Part shown: piece by piece, positions 12,107-23,500 of the stretch
Layout of the letters: each line of letters opens with the position of its first letter
Position numbering within the stretch: the first letter of the stretch is position 1
Assembly: GCA_022579005.1 (NCBI GenBank)
Contig: MU401527.1
Span: 101,940 to 165,939 of the forward strand
DNA length: 64,000 nt
Origin: Poronia punctata
Taxonomy: Eukaryota > Ascomycota > Sordariomycetes > Xylariales > Xylariaceae
Direction: 5' to 3'
Made by a program: the position numbers and the translations under genes
The notes under the pieces: model-generated
The model's input: the letters and a program-made list of their open reading frames with translations, nothing else
What the model was told of the DNA's origin: nothing
Databases searched by the model: none

Positions 12107-13679
12107 GCTTATTATCCCGTCGATATTGTTCGCATTGACATATCGATCGGATGACGGCATTGGCATTGGCATCGTTACCCATACCTACCCGACCAACAAT
12201 AATGCCTCAATTCGCAGAGCGACTGGTTAGGTTGGGGCTGATGGCGTGCATGTTAAGCGAGAGAAGAGCTGTGTCAGATTTCGAGCTTGGCTTGTAAAGC
12301 AAGGGGACAGCGCAGCCCAGCGCAGCCCAGCCTCGAGTTCGTCGGATGTCGCAAACCCCCGGCGAAGTTGTATCTAGTACTTTTTGCGTACATGTTCGTT
12401 CTTCTTTGTTGATAGATCTCCTAGTAATAGATGTTCAAACGTTTAAACTCCATCATGATCAGCTGCTCGGGTGCGTACGAGTATGAGTAATTATGTGTTG
12501 TAACTTGTATGTCATTATTTTACTACACGTTCAGGATCCTGTTGATTTGGCTCCCAGGCACGCAGGCACTGCCAGGTCCTACGTGGGAATGTTCCTATGG
12601 ATCAACGTGGAAGAATGTGGAGCTCGATAGGAACAGGCATGGTCAAAATAGAAGTGAAAGTGCTGATTGGTTAAAACGGAAGCTTACAACCTCTTCCCCG
12701 TTTTTCCTCCTGCAGGAACAAACGCACAACCTTTCCCGCCTTTCCCCTCCCGCCCTTGATTACATACATTGCCCTAGCGTACAATATGTAGTCTTGGTCA
12801 GTGTTGATGTGTTCGACTTCTAGATAGGTAGTCTACATCTCATGTCAAAGATCACTTGGTGCACTAGCCCTTGTATATTTATGTTGTGATATACTTGGTA
12901 GAGCCTTTTGTCGCACCTACTCGTACAGCATAGGTATAACGTCCAGCCGTACCAATATGATATGAATCCAGAAACTAAAATTGAAGGGGGAGGAGGCGCT
13001 GTCAAAGTGGGGAAGGATCATGAACGTGTCAGCGAAAAAACTAGCGAAATGGCCCTAGCCGTCTTGTCCTAACTCGTAGCGGTGGGGAAGCTAGCGCAAA
13101 TCCTGGACTGCCTGGTAAAAGTGTGTCTGCCATGACCCTGCCAGTAGTCGCGGGCCGGTGGGAGTGCTCTCAGTGCGGGCTCAGGGGCCGTCTGCAACCT
13201 GCAAGGTACAACGCACCGATGGTGACACTAACCGTTTTCATTCAAATTAACCCATTGTTTGGGTGAAAAAGACGGTTTTAATTCTAGACTGGGGGGTGGG
13301 GGGGAACTGGCTGGCCCCATCTTCCACACCTCCTTTTGATTTTTCTCACTCGTCAGCCTCCCACCCGAGACATCCATACACCACACACTCTTTTATCTTT
13401 TATTCTATATTTTTCTCGCGATACCCGTCCGTCATCTACTGACTCGCACCCTCATTACTTTGCTAGCTATCCGTGCTACTGCATCCACTCTTTTTACCCC
13501 CGCGAAACTAAAACAACCGAGTCTTTCAAGGCCGTTGAACTGCCTTTGTCTTACCCGTCCACTCATTCGGTCAAGCAGGTCGCATCATCCGTGTCACTAC
13601 GTAGAAGACCAAGCCAAACAAACCAAAACAAACAATAAAACCTCCGACTCGTGTGCTCCGTTCGACAACAGTCTTTAGG
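12107..13679. other. Intergenic and leader of the GPI-type protein gene
   Basis: About 1.6 kb. It has a short direct repeat (GCGCAGCCCA twice, about 12308-12328) and a G-rich run near 13292-13304. The last 350 bases are pyrimidine-rich, then A-rich up to the ATG (AAACAAACCAAAACAAACAA), typical of a strong fungal 5' leader. No other gene is supported. Confidence 0.45.
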
Positions 13680-14186
13680 ATGCATATCTCGTATCTGTTC
13701 GTTTTGGCCGCCAGTGCCCTGTCTGCTTTTGCGGAAACTACTACAAGCACTATGTATATGACGGCAACTGTCACGATCACACAGTGCAATCCCACCAACC
13801 CGGAATGCCCACTATATACACCACCACCGACCACTAGCTCGTCTACCTCGACTTCGACTTCGACCTCGATTTCGACTTCGTCGTCATATTCGTCTTCGCC
13901 AGTCTCCTACTCGTCTTACCCGGTCACGAGTTATTCGTACCCGGTCAAGACAAAGACGTCATCCACTCATTACCCCGTCGCAAATTCAACTTCGACCTAC
14001 GGTTACCCGACCGCTTCGGCTCCCACCACATATGTCACCTTCACAACACCTGCTGGGTATCCCTCTTCTGGCTATCCTACCACTTCGCCGTCGGCAACAC
14101 CTTCAACTGGTGCCGCCGACTCTCTGGCCGCTCAGTCTGGACTTGTCCTTGCTGTAATGGGCTTGGGTGCTATCCTTTTGGTCTAA
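13680..14186 (+). CDS. Small GPI-anchor-type Ser/Thr-rich wall protein
   Basis: Single exon of 168 residues from the ATG at 13680; the frame is open further upstream only through a GTG. A signal peptide covers residues 1-18 (ASALSAFA). Then come a short region with two Cys (C36 and C43, TQCNPTNPECP), a long Ser/Thr/Tyr/Pro-rich stalk with SYPV-type repeats, and a C-terminal 16-residue hydrophobic tail (SGLVLAVMGLGAILLV) ending the protein, preceded by small residues (TGAADS) suitable as an anchor-addition site. This is the layout of heavily O-mannosylated GPI-anchored wall proteins of moulds. The role is probably structural or adhesive; it has no catalytic domain. Confidence 0.82.
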   Translation: MHISYLFVLAASALSAFAETTTSTMYMTATVTITQCNPTNPECPLYTPPPTTSSSTSTSTSTSISTSSSYSSSPVSYSSYPVTSYSYPVKTKTSSTHYPVANSTSTYGYPTASAPTTYVTFTTPAGYPSSGYPTTSPSATPSTGAADSLAAQSGLVLAVMGLGAILLV

Positions 14187-15394
14187 GGGCCACTGTTCCA
14201 AGTCGCAAACTTTTGTTGCGACAAAGACATTTCGATTCTTTTCTCTCAATTTTTACATTATAGGAGGATATACCCAAACCAGTCGTCGCGCATAGCGTCC
14301 ATGCCTTTGTTCATTTGAGCATTCTCTGGCACAATTTTCTCTTATCAACTTGTTTCTTATTTTTTTTTTCAGCGGGGAAGGACGTTTGGTGTACTAGGAC
14401 AGCGGACTATTTTTTGGATATCATCTGGGATGGATAGAATAGAAGGTTCTACAGGCGGCACAAGGCCCGTTTTCTATGATGGAAAATCGGTTATTAGGGC
14501 GTTCATTCGGCACCTACAAACTACTAGAAAAAAGGCTCTACGATTCATTGTCGAGAGTGTCTTGAACATTTTGACCCATGTAGAGCTTTCTTTGTTTACT
14601 CGGTATGGGTTGGTCAGAGGCTCTTTATGTGTATGTGCTTATAAACTTGTAATCAATCTTTTTGTAGTATGTCTTCTGGTGTTAGATATTGACAGTAGTA
14701 AAACTTCAGCCAGAAGTCAACTAACCTGTCATCCTAAAACTAAATACACTTGTAATATTACATATTGTTTCACAAAAACAGATATATTTTATAGATCAGA
14801 GGCACTTGTGTTGACATTGGACTAAGCCAACACAGATAGTCGGAATAGTGATATATGTCGTCTCGTCCCTTGGAAAAACGTCTAGGTTAGAAGCATACTC
14901 CTACGGATATGGACGGCACGTGTCAGTCAGTCAGTCAGTCAACTATGGATATATACTGATCAGGTTGTTGACTCCGGTCCATCTCCCAAGCTCCCCCCCC
15001 TGACTGTTTCTAGCATATCCTTTTTGCAATTTGATAGATAGAAGCGAGCGAATAGGTAGTTGCGGCCCCTTGCGTATTAGGAGGTTGCTGTTCATCAGCT
15101 AAACTAGCTCCCAAGGAGGTATGCTGACAAAATAGAAGATAGACATGCCAACTTTCTCAGCGTGCTTGACTCCTAGCCTCCTAGGTTAGGCAGATGTTGG
15201 GGGGTTCCTATGTATACCCCGTATCCTCAGCTTTCTAGTCTACGAGAGGAAGGTCGTTATACGAATTCCTGGGTTAGGTAGTGGCCCTCAACCATTTATT
15301 TAATTCCGCCGATTTTCTTTGATATGTCTGTCACATATAGAAATGAATGCGAGCCGGTCCCTTCCTTTTCTCGTTCTCATTTATGGTCATGGTG

Positions 15395-15397
<3 letters not shown>

Positions 15398-15425
<28 letters not shown>
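15398..15425. repeat. Poly-G run, 28 bases
   Basis: An uninterrupted G run just left of the sequence gap. It pairs with the longer C run on the other side of the gap and looks like an assembly or base-calling artefact and not genomic sequence. Confidence 0.9.
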
Positions 15426-15516
15426 TATTTAATGGCAAGATACCAAAAATTAAAAAACAAAAAACCCCTTTTTTCGGGGGGGTAACAGACAACAACACAA
15501 ATCAGAAGGGATTGGT

Positions 15517-15526
15517 NNNNNNNNNN
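15517..15526. other. Sequence gap (10 N)
   Basis: Ten undetermined bases, a conventional scaffold-join length, between a G-rich and a C-rich homopolymer. Confidence 0.99.
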
Positions 15527-15527
15527 C

Positions 15528-15529
<2 letters not shown>

Positions 15530-15611
<82 letters not shown>
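15530..15611. repeat. Poly-C run, 82 bases
   Basis: An 82-base uninterrupted C run directly right of the gap. Translated, it gives a false polyproline protein. Runs of dark-cycle G calls in two-colour Illumina data, read on the opposite strand, give this pattern; a real run of this length would be exceptional. Confidence 0.9.
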
Positions 15612-15613
<2 letters not shown>

Positions 15614-17025
15614 GATTTACTTGCAAGCTTCCCTGAAGTGATTACCTACCTACCCCTTTGTTCGCGGGGGTTCCAGAGCACAACACAGAGCAGGAGGGAT
15701 GAGTTGCTTTTCTGACGGCGATATGGACGGAGGAGAATAAGACTTCGTGTAGCGTTATTCTGTACTTATCTGACAAACACGGAGTCTGTTAGTACAAGAC
15801 AAGGAAAACGGTATATAGTTACGAAATGGGAGATTGTAAACACGCCTTTTGTTAGATAGGACGGTATTGTGGTGGGAAGTAATTCAGGCCCTCTATTTCT
15901 CTTCTTTTTCGTGACATAGGTATATCTCAGATGGAGGTTAGGTAACTAATATAGCGGTTTAGGGCGTGACGTGACGCCGAGCGTATACAGAGCAAAGTAT
16001 TGTTTTTACTCAGCCAGTACCTAGGTATAGAGACAGAACATCAGAGAACGAGGGTGGAATACCTAGATGTTGTTAACGCCAGCGGGGGAGAGAGAAGCTT
16101 TGACGTAGGTAATAACCACCTACAAAACCTCCCCCTCTCCCTGGGGGTATGCAGATAGGTCCTACCATCTAGCAAGTCATGGCTGATTAAAACAATTGTG
16201 CAAAAAATGTCCTTCCCGCTACGTACATGTTTCCTCCTCCTTAGTTTGAGGGTAGAAATTACCGTGCCCTCGTCGGAATTGCCTGGTGATAGGGGGTTTT
16301 ATGGCCTGTAGGTAACTAGTCTCAGCCTTTCGGCGGTGTCAGGGGATGAAGAAGGTGATAGGATTGATACGTCTTTGCGTAAGTAGGTATATATATTATA
16401 GGCGCCCAACCTCGTCCCCGCGTATGGCAGAATAAGTATATATATATATATATATTAAACAGCCCTTTACGACCACTGCAATACCTTACGAACTCAGTAC
16501 ACATGTGAGGGGTTTCGGAAACCTTGGGTATTTTGGTATACGTAGTAAAGGGATAAACGAGGGTCTTTGAATAAGGGTATATTCTACCCCCTTTTACGAA
16601 GGATTGCTTATGTTACTTGACATATTACCGAATAGGTAGCCTACGGCTAGACAGAGGTGCTTGGATAGAAAAGAATGACTGATTATAAAAAAACCTAAGC
16701 TAGCCAAGTTGTTACACTGGGCCTCCATGTTTGCGACGTCCATAATAGCTAGCCGGAGATTGGGGAAAGTTAGAGAGGAAAAAGAACGACAATATCTTGC
16801 TCTATACATTGGTAACGACCGCCCGAGTTCCTTCCGCCAACGGATTTCTAACCAACCGGCGAATACCGCGTTTCCGGCCGAACAGGCATAATATAATCCG
16901 AGTGACCAACTTCTCTCCTCCCACGCTAATGCTCGATACACAATTTCCAGCCCAAGTCGCCCGTATATTTAGGTGTTCTGGAGTCTCCCGAACGTGCCGC
17001 GGAGGCATCAACGATGCAGAAATGA

Positions 17026-17529
17026 CTATTGAGGGGGCTCTGGTGCGCCACAGCTGGGGCATGTCGCTGTACGCATACAATAATTAGCAAATGCCCCAGA
17101 GGCTCGAAGCTTGCATATTTCCACTTCCTAGGTACTGTCTCGACACACAATATAAATGGGGGGCTTTGGATACGTACTACCACCCTTTACCCGCTCACGG
17201 CAATTTGGGTTTGGACATTCCCAATCCGCGAGTACCTTCGGGCCGACCGTAGATGGGACAGACGGAAGGACGGGGCAATGCTCTCCTCTTATCCTACTCG
17301 TATGGGCTAAGTCATTATAGCCCTTGGTCTGAGGCGGCTCTGCCCTGCAGCTAGGGCAAAAACTCCCCCCGGACACATCCTTCTCGCATTGTTTGCAACG
17401 CCAGACCGCCTCTTCCGATAATGTGGTAGGGCCCATCATCAGCAGAGATGTCCCCTTGTTTCTCTCGTCCACCCATAGGCAGGTAAATTCTAGCATTTTC
17501 CTTCCTGAAGGCGGGGATATGTCAGACAA
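17026..17529 (-). CDS. Small zinc-ribbon protein with paired CxxC units (two-exon model)
   Basis: Exon 1 is 17529-17191 and exon 2 is 17127-17026, giving 146 residues. The 63-base intron (GTAAAG...CTAG) joins the exons in phase 0. Exon 1 alone ends in a few unrelated residues. The protein carries two related units: WRCKQC...FCPSCRAEPPQ, then WECPNPNC, and at the very end ATCPSCGAPEPPQ, so the intron model restores a second CPSC-x-PPQ copy. This is the layout of treble-clef or zinc-ribbon proteins that bind RNA, ubiquitin or other proteins. I do not recognise the exact family and the start Met is the first in frame. The GTGAGC just before the chosen donor would shift the frame and is rejected. 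It stands at the edge of the gene-poor stretch. Confidence 0.45.
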
Positions 17530-20500
17530 GGGGTTTTCGAGGCAAAGAGTAAGCTGAACGAATATAACTTGGGCGCGAGGAGGTGTAAAGTGGCTTCAAC
17601 GCAGGCGTACAGGCGTGTTCAGATCAACACAGATACTTCAACAAACCGGAGGGCGGACGCTAATTTATATTCTAACGTTCCTTCTGGTCGTGCTCGTTGA
17701 CTGTTGGCTGTTGGCTTTGACAAATGTAGCCCGTGATGGCGGAAACCGTTCGGGCTTCATACCGAAACGAGGCTGGTCGGTTGCTCCCACAGCAGTCACA
17801 GATTTTCCCCTTATCTTTTCCCCCAGGTTGTAGGATCCCGTTCGAGGATGGTTGGCAGTTTGCAGAGTGGTTGCTCCAACCTGATGACAAAACCCCTAAG
17901 CTGCCTTCTGCCTCGAAATTCGGCGGACTCCACCTCACAGACACGATGACCACTTGTTTAAGTTGTTAACTGTGTTATCTGCATCCTTCTGGCAAGCTCC
18001 TAACGGCCTTGACAGTCTGGAAAGGTGTCGTGAGGTTGCTTTCCTTAACCTCCTTGGGTCCGTTGTGGATGCCAAATCCATGTTCCCGGGCCTGTAGCAT
18101 TCTTAGGCCTTTGATTTGAGGACGGCAACCGAATCTTTCTGAGCTCGGCTCCGATAACTCTCGGACGAGTATCGTCAAGAAAACCCATGCAGCCCAGCCA
18201 TGCAACATTTATTGCTCGTCATGTCGGAAATAACTGCAATACCATGCCTCTCCACGCTGTGCAGCCCCGTGGCCCCCGTCATACAACGGTTGGACGACAC
18301 GAATAGACTGTCAACGATCGATGGATTTGATGCTGTCTCTGTGTGACAATAGCCAAGCAACTAGTCTACATAAGATAGTACCTGTGTATGTAGTTAGGTT
18401 AGGTATCTTGTGCTTATACGAGTACACGTGCATCACTGTACACGTACACGTACCTCTCGATTGCATGTGGGTCTCCATGCGCAACTCCCTCATGGGATAG
18501 TCCTATACAGGTTAGATGTGACAACGGTTCCACCTTTCCCCGGACATCCAGTCCCCATCTTGTAATGCAAGGTTAGTCGTTCTTGTACAAATGTAGTATA
18601 GTCCTTGACAGGTGTGATCATTGCTTCAGTCTCTACTCGTAGGTATCTCATTTGTGTACAAATAGTTAGTAAATTCTGATTCATCTTTCCCTCATGCATA
18701 CATCCTGCAAAGTCCCGAAAGAATGCCTGTCGACGCCGAAAACATACTTATTCTGCCAGTGCCAGGACTTTGGCTTCGCCGTCAATTTGCTATGTCAGCA
18801 TGGCTATATCGAAAGGAGAATAACAGCGATCTGTCAGTGTCATTCCTGAGTGGTTAACCCCCCCACATCCGCTATGGTTGTTGGACAACCGGTCCCAGAT
18901 CCATGGAACGGCGTGGGTCGGGTAACAAGGAAGCGCAACATCACAGGATCAAAGAGTCTTCCCGGCATGTGGAACGAGCTTGATCTCTACGAGGGCATGA
19001 CAAATCTGCCATAATTACTTCCTGTAGTACGTTCTATTCCCCAAGGCAGCTTCTGATGGAGTTAGGTTAACGTACATGTCCCCAAAACGTTGACAGATCA
19101 GGAAGAGTTGAAAGATATACTAACCAATCACGCCTTCATAATTATTAGACAATGCGAAATTCCGTTTGTGGATACGTTTTACGCTTTGCTTGATTCCAAG
19201 ATAGTCCATGAGCCTGGCCATGTTCACCTATCCCAGTAAGATGCCGGCAGACAGGCAAGATAGTTTCCTGTTTGGAGAAAGGCGAAAACGCTTACATACC
19301 ACAGGTAATATGCGGTTGCGGCCGCACCTAATGCAGAAGTAGCTTCCTTGAAATACTACTCGTAGTTTCTCCCTTCGTGCCAAAGGGCCGGGATGTCAGA
19401 CAAAGTAGACATCGGTTTCGAGACAAGCTCTTTTGGAGGAGGGTGGGGCGCATATGTAGCTTACACACCTGTCTTTTTGGCATTGAAGAAAATATAGTCC
19501 TTGCAGGTGATGGTGTGAAGCTCAAACCAGTTACAATCGTCATCAAGCGAACCCGATGAAGTGATTAGGTGATAAGATCTACCTGAATTTGGGATGTCAG
19601 GGCAGTTACGCTGCGTTGTGGGGCTTTGCTTGACATCACTTGTGAAGAAATCAGGCCATTCTGATCACAAAGTAGGAAGCTACGGCTATTACCGTGTCAA
19701 AGCCCCGTTCATTGTGTACATAGGCAGTCAGGTAGTATCCCGAGTGCCCGATTTTCCCGAGTCCCATGTGCCACGAGATATGCAACGTCTGTCTACAGCC
19801 CTGTGGTACTAATAGTATTTCCTTCCTAGGTAGGTATTAACCTGGTCCGTTGCATTTCCGCTCAAGTTGTTGTTGTTGTGACATCGGATCAAGTTGTTAA
19901 CTCATATAAGAGCTGGACGTGTATGCTGATGCATAAGTGACAGGTTTGGATGAAACCCAGTTCAAGGCCTTCGGCTAATTAATACCAGGCATATAAAGAA
20001 TCTGAGACATGATTCCAGCTAGATAGGAAATACAGAGTGATGTACGAGACGCCGAGAATATTCCGGTGTCACTACATAGCCTTAAAGCAAGCTGAAGCCT
20101 TGACGTGTAATGGTCTGATTATGTCAGCATTAAGTGGCTTAGAGTTCAAAGTGGGACAGCAAATAGACTGAAGATTGTTGGTTAGTATCCTTACTGTTAC
20201 ATACATACTGGTGCCAGAGAAACACCTGCAACCATGCCAGGGCGCAGGATATGAGGCTCTACCGGAGCATGGATCCAAGAACGTATATCATTGGGTGAAT
20301 TAGGCGGGATGGACAAACCCTGGCGCACTGCATGATGCTTGTCGCCAGAACAGCACGTCCCGGAGAACAACCCGGCCCGGTGTATGTAATCAACAGATCT
20401 TCATCTTATTTATCATGCAGTCACGTGCCATAGAAAACATGCGCCTCATCAAGCAGTACGACGAGACATCGAAACGCCCACAGGCTAATTGAACGGCAGC

Positions 20501-23500
20501 GGCAACCTGGTCCGATGAATACTGGCATAATTAGCCCGCCATAAAAAGCGGCCAGGGGGCAGTCAACAAATGTCAATACCTACCTAGGTAATAGAACACG
20601 CAGATGGAATATCCCAAAGGGGCGAACCATAAGATACGGGACTGCGGTTAGTTTCTGTTTGTATGGACCGTAGCTATTACCAATACAATGGTACTGACGC
20701 AACCTGGTCCAAAGGGGTAGGTGCAGGTGCTGAATAGTGGGTTGTGCTTGAGCAAATACGTGTACATACTCGTACACGATGCAGGTGCTCTCTAGTTCGT
20801 GTAAGATAGTACCTACTTTCAATACATGATTCTATGTTCGATAGGTATCTACCTGCGTGCCTGCCTACTTAGTACCTGCCATTTCCAGTATGCGAGTCCT
20901 GTGTACGAGATGATCAGAGCTAATGCTGCCAATCGATTCTCGGCTCAATCTTTTGGTATTCAACTCCAAGTGAATACACTCAAAACTTCATTTACTGGGG
21001 AGATATGATAGAAGCGTTAGGGGAGTCTTGCGTTCGAAGAATACAAGCTGAGCACGATGTTTTCTACGCAAATCTTCGGCAGAAAATGGCCCACGACTGA
21101 TTGGGCGTAAATACACGTACTTACAACGTAGCTCGAGGGACCTACAATGCCGGCAAAAGGGTGATCTTTTCTATAAACTTCCAACCAAACGCGTTTGGAA
21201 ACGGAGAATGCTAACTAAAGCTACACGTACCTGACCTAGGCACCTAGGTAGATAATCATTAGTCGGCTAGTCAAACCAATGACTTCAAACCCAATCCCTG
21301 CCACCTGAATATGACCTTATACTACGGTAACTCAGGCAGGTGTGCCACCTATTCGACGATATGCATTTTGCAATCTGCACCATGCAAGCAAGTCACCAGT
21401 ACCATTTCATCAAAGCCACATCGTCATTAAGAAAACCGTTAGAAGCCCAGTTCGTCGACCCAGCGACATGTAAAAATGGTAATTGAAGAGCAGTAAAGAA
21501 TCGACATTGGGCTCACGTGGACTCGCATATCGGGGTTTGCCGGCCCCCTAAAGCTAGCGTATAATCTGGCGATCGTTGGAGATGAACGAGCGAGAAATGA
21601 TCTAAGTCCGATTATATCGCCGATGACCAAACACGGAATGACGCCCGCCAACCTCATCTCTCCACATCAAGGAACTCAGTTAAGGTACATTCGTTGCTCT
21701 TATCAAGAGTGTCATAGCCCGACAAAGGAATGTGGCTGTCAGTCACAACGCCGCTAAGAATGTTTACTCACAATAGGGTATGTTTCAAGAGACAACAGGG
21801 CGTGACGGGAAGGGGGATGCTACTAACCAGAGACTAGTCCCAGAGTTCCAGGATCGGACTTGGGTAGAAGATGCTCCGTTTTAGTCCGGATCAAGACGAC
21901 GACGACACGGCTTCTTCGCCCCCAATATAAGGCCTGTTAGGTTGCAGCAGAATGGCTTGAAGATTATCTATAAACAACTCCTTCGGTGTATGATTGGGCA
22001 CTCCGCATTGCAAAGAAGGGCTCCCCTGCAGCTAACAGACCAGTAGGTACCTAAAACAACATAAAGGAGTATTGCCAGGGATCCTGAGCTTCGGGGCAAA
22101 TATCTAAAAGCGTTTTCCACAGCATGAGGGCGGTCAATATCGAAGCTTGACCCACTCGCTCTCTCACAGGCTACGTACTCGTAAAGATGGACAGAACGTA
22201 TAGCTAAGTGTCTTACTCTTAGACACTTATACCTGATTTTAACACACTACTTTCCAGGAGAAGAAGGGTACGGAATACGGTTTCCATCACGCCATACTGG
22301 CAGCATCGTTCCAGGCTTTCTATATTTCGGGTTCCCCTTTACCAGGTTCTGGGACCGATCTGCCAGCCACCCGAGATGAACTAGGGTCATGACAGGTTAC
22401 AAGTGATAGAGGACTATGCCTTGGCCAACCCGGCGCTAATCTAACAGTCCCTTATAAACATTAAATATTGGATAACTCCTGCGGAAGACTTATCAAGGTT
22501 ACCCTGGCTTCTTGTTGAACTGATGGGAGAAAGGAGAACATATCATTCTTTTCACAGTCCGGGCCACTGCACAGGATTTTACACGGCGTGCCAAGTGGTA
22601 CGTATACGATGCTTCGTGGAAATTACACAGATGAAATGCTCTAGCCGCTTGTGAGATTATTGGAAGCTCGGAACCAGAGAACGACATTGCACTCTGACTA
22701 ATTTGTTGTTGCCACACATGGGTAGAGAGCCACATCATTGTATAGGAGGCAGCTAGCTGCACACTGAGGCTTCCTGGTTCTGCAACTGTCGTGTTGCCCC
22801 AAGAGTTTCAACCGCGTGACACTTTGCTGGGAATGCAACCACATGCGGCACAACATGCCTGGCCAGGCTGGCCGAGCTCAACCCAGCTTTTCTTTTGGCT
22901 GACGCTTCTCCAGTTCCAGCTAAACCTGGAAGATCATATCAAAGGCAAGAGAATAAACAGGTTTGTCTTTCTATTGAAGTGAGTAAAGCTTTACGGCAAA
23001 ATGATATAGGTCCTCGTCTAGGGTAGCCAGGCAATCTTCCATCAACACACACTTTATTCTGCGATGCTAAACCGGACAGTTGGCTTTCTAAGGACTAGAG
23101 GGGGGTTCATTAGCCCTAAACAAGCGATCCGCAGGGCTCGCTGCAACTCAACGTGACTTTGGCCGAGGTAGGTATTCGTGGACTTTTGTCCTATGCAAAC
23201 GTTTATGGACATGGCTGCGTACGATAGCGCTCGTCTAACCTGGATAGACTTTTTTACGAGCCACTATGATTGTGTGGAATCCTTCGGGCCAATGGAGGAT
23301 TCACGAGTTGCGAAGAGGTACAACGAACTGCGAGTTGGGTGCCCTAACAAAAACATGTTGTGCAGGAGGCTACGCACTCCCGACCTAGTCGAGATCACGA
23401 TGACTCGCACCCCCACACATAATGGCATCCTGTTCATGTATGTCCCATAGATTTCCGGCAAGCGACATCCGATGTTGAGCCAGGAATGAAGAGCTGTTAG

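Larger units (their letters stand above)
14187..17025. other. Intergenic with assembly gap and simple repeats
   Basis: About 2.8 kb. It contains the GPI gene's 3' end, a TCAG tetranucleotide repeat at about 14931-14950, the sequence gap with its homopolymers (separate entries), and a (TA)n tract at about 16437-16454. A 131-codon frame at 14430-14825 and an apparent polyproline frame across the gap are not called. Confidence 0.5.

Noticed and set aside
14430..14825. 131-codon ORF after the GPI-type gene
   Set aside because: Cysteine and hydrophobic residues are scattered at random; it lies in the likely 3' UTR region and has no family resemblance.
15347..15715. Polyproline protein across the gap
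   Set aside because: It exists only because an 82-base C-run and the N gap are translated; an artefact.
17672..17953. Minus-strand frame with CDCCG motif as upstream exon of the zinc-ribbon gene
   Set aside because: Could not be joined in frame to 17529 with credible splice sites, so it is only mentioned.
19825..20588. 14-base inverted repeat CCTAGGTAGGTATT as ends of a possible second MITE
   Set aside because: The pairing stops after 14 bases, no target duplication is seen, and the CCTAGGTA word is very common in this window.
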